Positions 48,724 through 58,077 of a stretch of DNA of 64,000 nucleotides are shown in pieces. Below the pieces are notes generated by a model. It ran no database searches and was not told the DNA's origin. It was given only the letters and a program-made list of their open reading frames with translations. The stretch is from Oscillospiraceae bacterium (lineage in GTDB: Bacteria > Bacillota > Clostridia > Oscillospirales > Oscillospiraceae): positions 35,041 to 99,040 of the forward strand of contig JARIAU010000062.1 in NCBI GenBank assembly GCA_029257695.1. Direction: 5' to 3'. Every line of letters begins with the position of its first letter. The first letter of the stretch is position 1. The translations under genes were made by a program, and so were the position numbers.

Positions 48724-49656
48724 ATGGCTAAGTTTGACATGAAGCAGATCACCGGTGTCATCGCCGCAATGATCACCCCCTTTGATGAACAAGAACAGGT
48801 GGATGTTGTACGCACACAGGCGCTCGTGGATTTCCTGCTGGAGCGTGGCATCGACGGATTATATTTAACCGGCAGCACCGGTGAAGGCTTTCTCATGAAT
48901 GCCGAGGAACGAAAACAAGTGGTGGAAACCGTGATGGAGCGGGTCGCCGGACGGGTCCCGGTCATCGTCCATGTCGGTGACATCGGCACCCGTAAATCAA
49001 TAGAGCTGGCTCGCCACGCCTATGCAGTCGGTGCGGATGCCATCTCCTCCGTTCCTCCTTTTTATTGGCACTTCTCTGAACACGACATTTACCGGTACTA
49101 CAAGGATCTTTCCGAAGCCACTCCTTTGCCGCTCGTAATCTACAATGTGCCGTTAGCTGGTTTAATGGGGACAGATCTACTGCGGCAGCTGGCCCAGCTT
49201 CCCCATGTGCAAGGGCTCAAATTTACCGGAAAAGATCACGACCAGATGAGTCTGCTAAAGGCGGAACTGGGTCCGGATTTTATGGTCTATTCCGGATGTG
49301 ATGAAATGGCCTTCTCCGGCCTTTCGGTCGGTGCGGACGGCATCATCGGTTCCTTTTATAATGTCATGCCGGAAACCTTCCAACACATTTATCGGTATGC
49401 ACAGGACGGAAATATGGCTGCTGCAACCCGTTTGCAGCATGTGGCAACAGAAATCATCTTGGAAGCCATTCAATACGAAATGATACCTCTGCTGCATGAT
49501 ATGATCTCCTGGCAAGGCACCGATGTGGGTTATTCTCGCAGGCCCTTCTCTCCGTGTACCCCAGAGCAGACGGCCGCCTTCCAAGCCAAATGCCGTGACA
49601 TCCGAGCCAAATACAAAGTGCAGCCTGACGAAGTTCGGTTTCTTTTCTGTATTTGA
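48724..49656 (+). CDS. DHDPS/NAL superfamily aldolase, N-acetylneuraminate lyase type
   Basis: GIDGLYLTGSTGEGF, VIYNVPLAG (Tyr), VQGLKFTG (Schiff-base Lys), VYSGCDEMAFSGLSVGADGIIGSFYNVMP, RRPFSP. Confidence 0.9.
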   Translation: MAKFDMKQITGVIAAMITPFDEQEQVDVVRTQALVDFLLERGIDGLYLTGSTGEGFLMNAEERKQVVETVMERVAGRVPVIVHVGDIGTRKSIELARHAYAVGADAISSVPPFYWHFSEHDIYRYYKDLSEATPLPLVIYNVPLAGLMGTDLLRQLAQLPHVQGLKFTGKDHDQMSLLKAELGPDFMVYSGCDEMAFSGLSVGADGIIGSFYNVMPETFQHIYRYAQDGNMAAATRLQHVATEIILEAIQYEMIPLLHDMISWQGTDVGYSRRPFSPCTPEQTAAFQAKCRDIRAKYKVQPDEVRFLFCI

Positions 49657-49702
49657 GGGATGCTTTGGGATGAAATCTGTGAAAAACTAAGGAGGGTTTC
49701 GT

Positions 49703-50386
49703 ATGAAACGCAGCGAAATCAATGCAGCTCTTCGCGAAATGGAGGCAATGCTTCAACAATATCACTTCGCTCTGCCTCCATTTTGTCACTTCACTCCAGA
49801 GGAGTGGGCGGAAAAAGGCCATGAATACGACGAGATTCGGGATAACATGCTTGGCTGGGACATTACAGACTACGGCATGGGCCAGTTTGACAAACTAGGG
49901 TTTTCCCTCATCACGCTTCGCAACGGCAATTTGCACAACGACCGATACACCAAAACCTATGCAGAAAAGCTGCTGTATTTGAAAGAAGGGCAGTACGCTC
50001 CCATGCACTTCCATTGGTCGAAAATGGAAGACATTATCAACCGTGGCGGCGGTACCGTTTTGATTCGGGTTTACAACTCCACGCCGGACGAAGCACTGGA
50101 TAAGAACGGCGAAGTTCATGTCCATGTGGATGGATGCGAACGAATTGTTCCCGCCGGCACGCAGGTTCGCTTGATGCCGGGCGAAAGCATCACCATCCAT
50201 CCGTATCTCTATCACGATTTTGAGGTGGAAACTGGCAGCGGTCCGGTTCTCCTCGGCGAGGTCAGCCAGTGCAATGATGATCAGACCGACAACCGGTTCT
50301 ACTCCGCTGTGGGTCGCTTTCCCGCCATTGAGGAGGACGAAGCGCCCTATCGGCTTCTCTGCACCGAATATCCTCCTGCAACATGA
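49703..50386 (+). CDS. D-lyxose/D-mannose isomerase family (cupin)
   Basis: MKRSEINAALREMEAML...YDEIRDNMLGWDITDYGMGQFDK; YAPMHFHWSKMEDIINRGGG; HPYLYHDFEVE. Confidence 0.9.
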   Translation: MKRSEINAALREMEAMLQQYHFALPPFCHFTPEEWAEKGHEYDEIRDNMLGWDITDYGMGQFDKLGFSLITLRNGNLHNDRYTKTYAEKLLYLKEGQYAPMHFHWSKMEDIINRGGGTVLIRVYNSTPDEALDKNGEVHVHVDGCERIVPAGTQVRLMPGESITIHPYLYHDFEVETGSGPVLLGEVSQCNDDQTDNRFYSAVGRFPAIEEDEAPYRLLCTEYPPAT

Positions 50387-50437
50387 GTGCGCCACTTCGA
50401 TTCTGCCGCACCTTTGTCCGGAAATGCGTATTTTTAT

Positions 50438-50475
50438 AAACGAAGCGGGGACCCTTTCGGATCCCCGCTTCGTTT
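50438..50475. terminator. Terminator hairpin AAACGAAGCGGGGA/TCCCCGCTTCGTTT
   Basis: Long arms between convergent genes. Confidence 0.9.
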
Positions 50476-50486
50476 TTCTTCTCGGC

Positions 50487-51527
50487 TTACCTATCCAACA
50501 CATAAGCCAAAAGCAGATTTGTGGTAGCCTCCAAGCCCTTGACATGGGTGCGCTCCATGCCATGACTGCAATAGACTGCCATTCCAAAGGTGGCTGCTCG
50601 GAGATTATTACCGCCTCGCATGGCAGTATTGGCATCCGTTCCATACCGGAAGTACACATCCACGGCATAGGGACACTCTGCCCGCTCCGCACAGGCAATC
50701 AGGCGATTGGTCAACTCATAATCATAGGGCGCAATATTATCCTTGGCGCAGATACTGACCGAAAACTCATTTCCGTCGTAGTCCGGGCCGATCAATCCGA
50801 TGTCCAACGCCACATACTCCGACACCTCCGGCGGTACATAAGTTCCACCCAATCCAATCTCTTCGTTATGAGGGATCGCCAAAATCGTGCGGTATTTCGG
50901 CTTCAGACCGTGGGTTTTCAGATAGCGGATCATGGTGAATGCACAGGCAATGGCCGCCTTATCATCCAAAAAGCGGGACTTTACATAGCCTTTCTCGGTC
51001 CGCTGAAATCTGGGTGCAATCGAAATATAGTCTCCGTGCCGAATCCCCAAAGCCCGGACCTCCTGCTCGCTGCGGATTGGTTCATCCAGCAGCACCATCA
51101 TGGTATCTTCATTGCGTTCCAGCGTCCTGGCATCGGCAAACACATGGACGGAATGAGACTGACAGCAAAGCAGGCCGGTATACTGCTGTCCGGTTCTGGT
51201 GTGGATGGTCACTGTCTCCCCTTCCAAATTGCAATAATTGATGCCCCCCAGATTTCGAACCCGAAGCGTCCCGTTTGGTTCAATGCGCCGAACCATCAGT
51301 CCCAGCGTGTCTGCATGTGCACCCACCATCACTGTTTTGGAGTTGTCCTCTCCCTCCATAGCGATATAGGCCGTAGAGCGGTGATCATAGGTCACGGCCA
51401 GCCCCTCTTCCGCAGCATACTGCTCCAGTCGAGGATTCAATTCCACATAGTAGCCCACCGGGCTGGGTGTGTTGACCAATTCCTCTAAACGCTGCAATAA
51501 GAATTCCGTATCAATGGTGAATTTCAT
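50487..51527 (-). CDS. M42 family metallopeptidase (glutamyl aminopeptidase/deblocking aminopeptidase-like)
   Basis: LEELVNTPSPVGYY; MVGAHADTLGLMVRRI; AIPHNEEIGLGG; CSHGMERTH. Confidence 0.92.
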   Translation of the reverse strand: MKFTIDTEFLLQRLEELVNTPSPVGYYVELNPRLEQYAAEEGLAVTYDHRSTAYIAMEGEDNSKTVMVGAHADTLGLMVRRIEPNGTLRVRNLGGINYCNLEGETVTIHTRTGQQYTGLLCCQSHSVHVFADARTLERNEDTMMVLLDEPIRSEQEVRALGIRHGDYISIAPRFQRTEKGYVKSRFLDDKAAIACAFTMIRYLKTHGLKPKYRTILAIPHNEEIGLGGTYVPPEVSEYVALDIGLIGPDYDGNEFSVSICAKDNIAPYDYELTNRLIACAERAECPYAVDVYFRYGTDANTAMRGGNNLRAATFGMAVYCSHGMERTHVKGLEATTNLLLAYVLDR

Positions 51528-51782
51528 AATTTCTCTCCTTTTCTTTGTGTCGCTAAACTTTAATCCCATCATACCACAGTCCGCACCAAACGGAAACGGT
51601 TCTTTCTACCGAATTACACTGCATTGGAATGTTTTTGGAAAAGAATTTTAATTTGTACTTGACTATATCTCCATTCGGTGATATTATAGGCACTGTAATC
51701 GAACATTTGTTCTGTTTGTATCAATTCACATGCCATGTACACGAAATACAATCACCATTCTGTGACAGAGATAAAAAAAGAA

Positions 51783-51805
51783 AACCCGCAACCGAAGTTG
51801 CGGGT
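51783..51805 (-). terminator. Terminator downstream of tRNA-Thr/tRNA-Tyr pair
   Basis: AACCCGCAAC-CGAA-GTTGCGGGTT followed by T-rich tract on minus strand. Confidence 0.85.
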
Positions 51806-51890
51806 TGGTGGAAGAGGATGGATTCGAACCATCGTAGGCGGTGCCAACAGATTTACAGTCTGCCCCCTTTAGCCACTTGGGTACTCTTCC
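51806..51890 (-). tRNA. tRNA-Tyr (anticodon GTA), CCA encoded
   Basis: GGAAGAG...CTCTTCCACCA, anticodon loop CTGTAAA, variable arm. Confidence 0.96.
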
Positions 51891-51899
51891 GTATAAAAT

Positions 51900-51975
51900 T
51901 GGAGCTGGTGGACGGACTCGAACCCCCGACCTGCTGATTACAAATCAGCTGCTCTACCAGCTGAGCTACACCAGC
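51900..51975 (-). tRNA. tRNA-Thr (anticodon TGT), CCA encoded
   Basis: GCTGGTGTAGCTCAGCTGGTAGAGC...CTGATTTGTAATCAG...GGTTCGAGTCC...CACCAGCTCCA. Confidence 0.96.
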
Positions 51976-52075
51976 GTTTGCTGATCTCGTGTCTCAACAA
52001 TGAATATCTTACCAGAACAAGTGTCGTTTGTCAACACCTTTTTTCAATTTTTTATTTTTTTAGGAGGAACTGAAT

Positions 52076-52384
52076 ATGGCTCGTACCGCATACCGCAGAA
52101 ACCACGCATTTGTCGAAGATCTATCCGTCTGCACCGTGCATATGCACAACGGAGATGAAGTCGGATTGTCCGGCAAACGCCGTGCCATCGTCCGTGCACT
52201 CAACCAAACCGCAACCGCCAGACAGCGCCAATGCCTGTATCTTTACTACGGCAGAGGTCTGCGTCAGGCCGACATCGCCAAAACGCTTGGCATTGATATT
52301 TCCACCGTCAGTCGCACCATTCAGCGAGGAGAAGATCATGTCACCTCTGCACTGGAATTGTCCGAAGCACTGACCCAGCTGTAA
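52076..52384 (+). CDS. Small sigma-70 region 4-like HTH protein
   Basis: TARQRQCLYLYYGRGLRQADIAKTLGIDISTVSRTIQRGEDHVTSAL; SD TAGGAGGAAC upstream. Confidence 0.75.
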   Translation: MARTAYRRNHAFVEDLSVCTVHMHNGDEVGLSGKRRAIVRALNQTATARQRQCLYLYYGRGLRQADIAKTLGIDISTVSRTIQRGEDHVTSALELSEALTQL

Positions 52385-52385
52385 C

Positions 52386-52422
52386 ACAGAGGGAGCAAAG
52401 ACAACCGCCTTGCCCCCTCTGT
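52386..52422 (+). terminator. Hairpin ACAGAGGG...CCCTCTGT after sigma4-like gene
   Basis: Inverted repeat directly after stop. Confidence 0.65.
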
Positions 52423-52534
52423 ATATTTGACTCTCTCCGCCGCAGACAGCCGCACCACAGCTGCCTGCGGCGGTTTGACATTTTTCTGTGCGAAATGCTC
52501 CGGCACCGATTCGATTGCCCCGATGGTCCTTCCC

Positions 52535-53173
52535 TTAGGGCATGGACCATCCGTTGACGACACCTGCATTCCGGAACGGAAAAGCGATCATCATAACACC
52601 GCCGATGACATATCGTTCATCCACCATACCCAATTCCGCCACACGGCTGTCACTGGAATGGTTGCGGTTATCACCGCAAACAAACAAACTTCCCTCCGGT
52701 ACCACAAAGGTCTGGTTGATGTACTGCGGATCCAATCCGTAAATCAAATCCATATAGTCATCCCCATAGGTGGGGTCCGATGCAAAATTCAGATACGGCT
52801 CTTCCAGTACCTGCCCGTCCACCGTTACTGTATTGGTGCCATAGTCGATATAAACCTCTTGTCCACCGGTTGCAATGACTCGCTTCACAATGGCTCGGTT
52901 CTGAAAGGCATTTTCCTTCCGCAGCACAACCACATCGCCCTGCTCCGGCGTGTAGGCCATGCGCTGCACCAGCATCAGGTCTCCATGCTCCAAGGTCGGA
53001 TACATGGACGAACCATCCACACGGACAACTCCCACCACGAAGGTAAACAATCCTACCACAATTACCAGCACAACCACCAACAGCTGCAGCCAGTCATACA
53101 GATCCCGCTGCCAGCCCTCTCCCTGTTGGGCCGATTCCATGCAGCGCTTGGGACGCTTTTCCTCCTCCATCAA
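52535..53173 (-). CDS. lepB: Signal peptidase I
   Basis: VDGSSMYPTLEHGDLMLVQRM; AIVKRVIATGG; VCGDNRNHSSDSR. Confidence 0.95.
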   Translation of the reverse strand: MMEEEKRPKRCMESAQQGEGWQRDLYDWLQLLVVVLVIVVGLFTFVVGVVRVDGSSMYPTLEHGDLMLVQRMAYTPEQGDVVVLRKENAFQNRAIVKRVIATGGQEVYIDYGTNTVTVDGQVLEEPYLNFASDPTYGDDYMDLIYGLDPQYINQTFVVPEGSLFVCGDNRNHSSDSRVAELGMVDERYVIGGVMMIAFPFRNAGVVNGWSMP

Positions 53174-55422
53174 GGCGCCTCCTTCCCCGCTGCACCGTGT
53201 GCACGGTAGAGCTGCTGCTCACGGGCATGGCAGGTAAACAACAGCACCTGACGGCGTCTGCTGATTTCTTCCAGCAGATCCAATGCCGTTACCGTCCGTT
53301 CATCGTCGAAATTCACCAATGCATCGTCCAGCACCAGCGGACAGGTGTGGTCCTGTGGCAGTGCCAGATCACAGACGGCCAAACGCACCGCCAACCACAG
53401 CTGATCTGCCGTACCTTGACTCAATTCCAGAACATCGTGGGCCACCACACTGTCCGGCAGCTCGGCACCGGCGTCCATTTCCCGATTGATGCGAACCTTG
53501 GCATACTTTCCCTTGGTCAATCGGTTGAAGTAAGCTCCGGCACGACGATTCAGCGCTGGGGAGAACCGATTCTGCATCTCCACATCCGCTTCATCCAATG
53601 CTTCCAGCGCAATGGTCAGGGCTTGATAGTCCCGGCGGTACTCTTCCAAACTGCGCTCCACTTGTTCCAGCTTTTCCTGCACTTCTTCCTGATCGCCGAT
53701 GGCCTTTCGCTGCCCCATGGCCATATCCAACTGGGACTGGAAGCTCATGATCCGCCGATTGGCCTCATTCAGACCTTCCTGTGCCTTTTCCAGCGGGATT
53801 GCGGGTTCCTCCAGCACTGACCCTGCGCCACAGCCAGAGCCATGCACAGAAACCGCTTCAAACAGCTTTTGTGCCTGCTGGACCCGCTCTTCAGCGTTGG
53901 CCACCGCATCCATCAAAGTGAGCGACCGGGTGATTGCAGCCGAGAAACCAAACACATCCTTCACTTCCGGGGCAAAGGCATGAACCAGCTGATGCAGGTG
54001 GTTCCATGTGCGCTCCCGCTCCTGTTTCTGCTGAACTTCCTCGTTACGCAGCCGCTCCAACCCTGCTTGGGCCTGATGGACTCCATCCAGCCGTCCGCAA
54101 TAGGCTTCGGTCATCTCGGAAATCTGGTCTTTCCGCTCCACATGGAACTGCGCCAGCAATTCCTGCATCTGCCGCTGGCACCGGCCAGCCGTACGGCGGC
54201 AGAACACACCACGGAGCAACCCAATCAGAAAAATCAATGCACAGCAAAGGGCAATCACCGGAAGCTGCTTCGGATTCGGCAGCTTCCACCAGCTGATGCC
54301 AAAGGCACCTCCGCCCAGCACGGCTGCCAGCAGCGGAACCAGCCATGCATTGCGCTGCTCCGTGACCTGCTTCTGTTCCAACTGTTCCAATTTGGTTTTG
54401 GCCTCCTCGGCCTTGCTTCGGGCCTCGGCGGCAGTGCCGTCAAACACCGGATTGCGGGCAATCTCTTCTGCGTGTGCGACCGTCTGCTCTGCCTCCGGCA
54501 ATTCCTTCGCCAACTGTTTGAGCCGCTGATCGACGGTGCGCAGATAGGCCACCTCATCCCGTCCGGCTTCCAGCTCTGCCTTTTGCGGCAGATCCTCTGC
54601 GGCAGGCATCTGTCCTTCCAGCCGCTCCAGCTGCTGCTTCGCGTCCGACAGCTCTTGTTCCGCCTGCTGATAGGCTTTGGCCTGGGCGCTGTCCGCCCGG
54701 GCCTGATGAAGGGCCACTTGATAACGCAGCTGCGCCGCCAGCGTTTCCAGTTTGTCGATTTCCACTCGATACCGGCGAATGGAGGAAGTCAGATCCCTTG
54801 CAGAATCTTCCGCTCCCTCCAGCTCCGCTTTCTGCGCCTCCAAGGTAGGAATGGCCCCTCGGGTCTTGTACATCCGCTTGCGCTGCCAATCCGACAGCTT
54901 TTCCCGGACCTGAGAGGCAGACACCCCCTCCTCTCCGGAGGAAACCACAGCAGAAAGCTGCCGCTCCAGCTGGGGGTCCTGCGTCACCGTCAGCTGGGAC
55001 TGGTTCAAAAAGGCCGACCGCTCAAACACATTGCGGCTGATGCCCAGCAGTGCTTCCCCTACATTGTCCCGGGTCAGGCCCTTGACCTCGGCACCGGTGT
55101 CAGCATAGATCGCCTCAAATCCACCCATCGGTGTGCTGCCTACGGTAAAGCGGCGAATCAGAATATCTCTTCCTCCCCACTCACACAGCAGCTCGCCTTC
55201 CATATTGCCGCCATTCCAAGGCTGGTAATGGGTTTTATCCGCCAAATAGTCCTTTCTGGACCGCTCTCTGGTGTTGAGTCCGTACAGCATCACACGCAGG
55301 AACGCACACCATGTGGACTTTCCGCCCTCATTGGGCAGCGTCACAATATTGATTCCATCCTTCAGCTCCAGCGTTTCGTGATCCAGTCGGCCAAAGGTGG
55401 CAGTCATCCGTTTAATGTTCAT
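53170..55422 (-). CDS. SMC/Rad50-like AAA ATPase (YhaN-like) with central TM pair
   Basis: INIVTLPNEGGKSTWCAFLRVMLYG; coiled coils; AWLVPLLAAVLGGGAFGISWW / ALCCALIFLIGLLRGV; LSQGTADQLWLAVRLAV; LVLDDALVNFDDER. Confidence 0.88.
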   Translation of the reverse strand: MNIKRMTATFGRLDHETLELKDGINIVTLPNEGGKSTWCAFLRVMLYGLNTRERSRKDYLADKTHYQPWNGGNMEGELLCEWGGRDILIRRFTVGSTPMGGFEAIYADTGAEVKGLTRDNVGEALLGISRNVFERSAFLNQSQLTVTQDPQLERQLSAVVSSGEEGVSASQVREKLSDWQRKRMYKTRGAIPTLEAQKAELEGAEDSARDLTSSIRRYRVEIDKLETLAAQLRYQVALHQARADSAQAKAYQQAEQELSDAKQQLERLEGQMPAAEDLPQKAELEAGRDEVAYLRTVDQRLKQLAKELPEAEQTVAHAEEIARNPVFDGTAAEARSKAEEAKTKLEQLEQKQVTEQRNAWLVPLLAAVLGGGAFGISWWKLPNPKQLPVIALCCALIFLIGLLRGVFCRRTAGRCQRQMQELLAQFHVERKDQISEMTEAYCGRLDGVHQAQAGLERLRNEEVQQKQERERTWNHLHQLVHAFAPEVKDVFGFSAAITRSLTLMDAVANAEERVQQAQKLFEAVSVHGSGCGAGSVLEEPAIPLEKAQEGLNEANRRIMSFQSQLDMAMGQRKAIGDQEEVQEKLEQVERSLEEYRRDYQALTIALEALDEADVEMQNRFSPALNRRAGAYFNRLTKGKYAKVRINREMDAGAELPDSVVAHDVLELSQGTADQLWLAVRLAVCDLALPQDHTCPLVLDDALVNFDDERTVTALDLLEEISRRRQVLLFTCHAREQQLYRAHGAAGKEAP

Positions 55423-56516
55423 CGAGGTTCCTCCCTTCCTTCCAGTGCGGCCAAACCATAGCGCACCGCACGCTCCAGAATGGGCATCTCCTCCGAAGAG
55501 GCATGGTTCATCCGATCCCGCATCTGCCGCAGGAACAACCCGGTCAAGCTGTCCTCGTCCTCCCGCTCCCAGAGATCTTGAACAGGCACCGTTTCATCAA
55601 TGACCTGAACGGAATAGAAGCGATTTTTCACCTTGCGTTCCAGTACCGCCGGGTCCGGACGGTCTCCGGCTCGCTCTCCCACCAGTCGGAACCGGTAAAT
55701 ATCCGAGGCAGCGTTCTGGGGGAGGGCTTGCAGCAAAGCCAATCCGGCCTCTTTGCCATCCACCTGAACCGTAACTTCCTCGTACCGTCGGCCGCAGATG
55801 GGGACAAACTCCGCCCGCACACTGCCTCGTTCCACTTCCGCTACGATTACGCCCTTGTCACCGGTTTCATCGAACCCACGGCCTTCCGGACAGCCGCAGT
55901 AGGCATAGCAGGTTTCTCCCGTTTTCTGCACCGTTCCTCCTTGATGGATATGACCCAATGCCACATAATCCATACCGGTACGGCCCAAATCATCCGGACG
56001 GATGGCTCCATAGCGGCTGCGGCCGGTGGTCACATCTCCGTGCAGCACCATCAGGCGCACCAGATTGTCGTCATAGTCCGCTTTGAATCGCTCCAGCGGT
56101 GCGTCATCCCGGTACTTGGAGGTAAAGGCCGTTCCATACACGACTGCTCCCAGTTCCGGCAACTCCACACGCTCAAAGTAGTCGGACTGGAACAGGTGGA
56201 CATTTTCCGGCCAAGCAACGCCCAGATAGGGGGAAAACTCCGAATAGGGGTCGTGATTGCCCGGCGCAATAAATACATGGGCCTTCATGCGGCCAAGCTC
56301 ATCCGCCAGCATGTGGGTGGTTTCATAATACACACTGTCACTGTCAAACAGGTCGCCGGCAATCAGGACCACATTGATGTTCCGTTCCTCCACCAGCAGC
56401 CGCATCCGCTCCAGCAGCTTGCGCTGCTCGCTCCGGCGCTCCCGTGCCTGCTCCGAGGACAGGCCGTGAAATGCCGTATCCAGATGCAGATCGCCGGTAT
56501 GTAAAATCCGAATCAT
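55419..56516 (-). CDS. SbcD/Mre11-like metallophosphoesterase (YhaO-like)
   Basis: MIRILHTGDLHLDTAF; VVLIAGDLFDSD; FIAPGNHDPYS; YVALGHIHQ. Confidence 0.92.
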   Translation of the reverse strand: MIRILHTGDLHLDTAFHGLSSEQARERRSEQRKLLERMRLLVEERNINVVLIAGDLFDSDSVYYETTHMLADELGRMKAHVFIAPGNHDPYSEFSPYLGVAWPENVHLFQSDYFERVELPELGAVVYGTAFTSKYRDDAPLERFKADYDDNLVRLMVLHGDVTTGRSRYGAIRPDDLGRTGMDYVALGHIHQGGTVQKTGETCYAYCGCPEGRGFDETGDKGVIVAEVERGSVRAEFVPICGRRYEEVTVQVDGKEAGLALLQALPQNAASDIYRFRLVGERAGDRPDPAVLERKVKNRFYSVQVIDETVPVQDLWEREDEDSLTGLFLRQMRDRMNHASSEEMPILERAVRYGLAALEGREEPR

Positions 56517-56526
56517 AATCTATTCA

Positions 56527-57306
56527 TCACTCCAAAAGATCAACCCGCTCCACACGGGTGCAATGTTTTGTCTTGGTATCAATGGTAAACAGGGCTGCTT
56601 CCAGCTTGCACTTGCCAGATGCCGCCTCATAGCGTCTGGGCAGCCCGCCCAAAAATAGGTTGATGGACTGCTCCGGACGAATGCCCAAAATAGAGTCCAC
56701 CGGGCCGGTCATTCCCAAATCGGTGATATGTCCCGTCCCCTTGGGCAGCACCTTCGGGTCCGCGGTGGGCACATGGGTGTGGGTCCCCCACACAGCGCTC
56801 ACCCGTCCGTCCAGATACCAGCCCATGGCCAGTTTCTCGCTAGTGGCCTCGGCATGAAAATCCACCAGATAAAGATCGGCATCTGCTTGGTCTAGGATGG
56901 CATCCGCCGTGGTAAAGGGATTGTCCACATTGGGATTCATTTCCACCCGACCGATGAGGTTCATGACGCCGATCCGCAGTCCGTGAGGACCGTCAAACAC
57001 GCCATACCCCACGCCGGGCAGCCGCTTTGCAAAATTGGCCGGACGCAGCACACAGGGCGCATCCTCTAAATAATCCGCTATCTGCGTTTTGCCCCAAGTG
57101 TGGTTTCCCAAGGTCACCACATCCGCTCCGGCATCCAGCATCTCCTCTGCCTGATTGGGAAACAACCCGATCCCAGCTGCATTTTCGCCGTTGACCACGG
57201 TAAAATCCACCTGATACTGCCGCTTCAGCCCTCTCAGTCTGCGCTGTAAAAAGTCCAATCCGTTCTGAGAGACCACATCTCCTACGGCCAGCACCTTCAA
57301 CTCCAT
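56527..57306 (-). CDS. TIGR00282/YmdB-family metallophosphoesterase
   Basis: MELKVLAVGDVVSQNGLDFL; VNGENAAGIGLFPNQAEEMLDAGADVVTLGNHTWGK; GTHTHVPTADPKVLPKGTGHITDLGMTG. Confidence 0.94.
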   Translation of the reverse strand: MELKVLAVGDVVSQNGLDFLQRRLRGLKRQYQVDFTVVNGENAAGIGLFPNQAEEMLDAGADVVTLGNHTWGKTQIADYLEDAPCVLRPANFAKRLPGVGYGVFDGPHGLRIGVMNLIGRVEMNPNVDNPFTTADAILDQADADLYLVDFHAEATSEKLAMGWYLDGRVSAVWGTHTHVPTADPKVLPKGTGHITDLGMTGPVDSILGIRPEQSINLFLGGLPRRYEAASGKCKLEAALFTIDTKTKHCTRVERVDLLE

Positions 57307-57408
57307 GGTCACTACCTCCATATGTACAGATACTTCTTTTTAGTATACTATACCTCGCCAAAATCTGCAACGAAAAAGGACGCCCTAGGCGTCCTTTTTT
57401 CGCAGGAA

Positions 57409-58077
57409 TCAGGAACAAAAACGGTGCTTTCCGATGACCGTAATAAGGGGTCTGGACCAAATCCATTTGCTGGTGGCCGTTTCCGGATTGAAATAGTAGA
57501 TGGCTCCTCCGGTCGGGTCCGCTCCATTCAGCGCATCCCGTGCCGCACGGAAGGCAGACTCCGCAATCGGCTGGTCAATCTGTCCGTCCACCATACAGGT
57601 GAAGGCTCCCTTTTCATAGACCACTCCGGAAATGGAATTCGGGAACGAGGGATGCTCCACTCGGTTCAGGATGACCGCACCCACGGCAACCTGTCCGGTG
57701 TATGGCTCCCCTCGGGCTTCGGCGGAAATAACTTTGGCCAGCAGATACTCTTCTCCGCTGCCACTGTCGCTCCCGCTGTTCCCCGCAGGCATTCCCAGCG
57801 CACGCAAGGTAGCACTGCCGGTGACTCCATCTGCCGTCAGGCCATTTTTCTCCTGAAAGCTGCGGACGGCATCTTCCGTACCTTTGCCGTAGATTCCATC
57901 CACAGTACCGGAATAATACCCCCAATTTTTCAATTTGGTCTGAATGGTGGTGACTTTGCTGCCCTGATCGCCTCGGCGATAAGTGGCCGCCGCTGCCGTC
58001 ATTGTCAGTGTACTTAGGGTCATGACGCAGGTCAGCGTCAAAACCAACAGTCGCTTCCATACATTTGCTTGTTTCAT
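57409..58077 (-). CDS. sleB: Spore cortex-lytic enzyme SleB-like (PG-binding + hydrolase_2 domains)
   Basis: YRRGDQGSKVTTIQTKLKNWGYYSGTVDGIYGKGTEDAVRSFQ; LLAKVISAEARGEPYTGQVAVGAVILNRVEHPSFPNSISGVVYE. Confidence 0.92.
   Translation of the reverse strand: MKQANVWKRLLVLTLTCVMTLSTLTMTAAAATYRRGDQGSKVTTIQTKLKNWGYYSGTVDGIYGKGTEDAVRSFQEKNGLTADGVTGSATLRALGMPAGNSGSDSGSGEEYLLAKVISAEARGEPYTGQVAVGAVILNRVEHPSFPNSISGVVYEKGAFTCMVDGQIDQPIAESAFRAARDALNGADPTGGAIYYFNPETATSKWIWSRPLITVIGKHRFCS

Noticed and set aside
36439-50386. Reading the cluster as hydroxyproline/amino-acid catabolism (DHDPS-family enzyme + FAD protein + peptide-type ABC)
   Set aside because: The aldolase has NAL-type GSTGE and RRPF signatures, and the YhcH and D-lyxose/mannose isomerase neighbours point to sugar acids; not fully excluded without assays.
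52437-52473. CCGCCGCAG...CTGCGGCGG inverted repeat downstream of lepB
   Set aside because: Could be a weak terminator or fortuitous; no T-run on the lepB (minus) side, so not called as a separate feature.
53842-55461. 539-aa plus-strand ORF opposite yhaN-like gene
   Set aside because: Shadow ORF; minus strand encodes Walker motifs and coiled coils.
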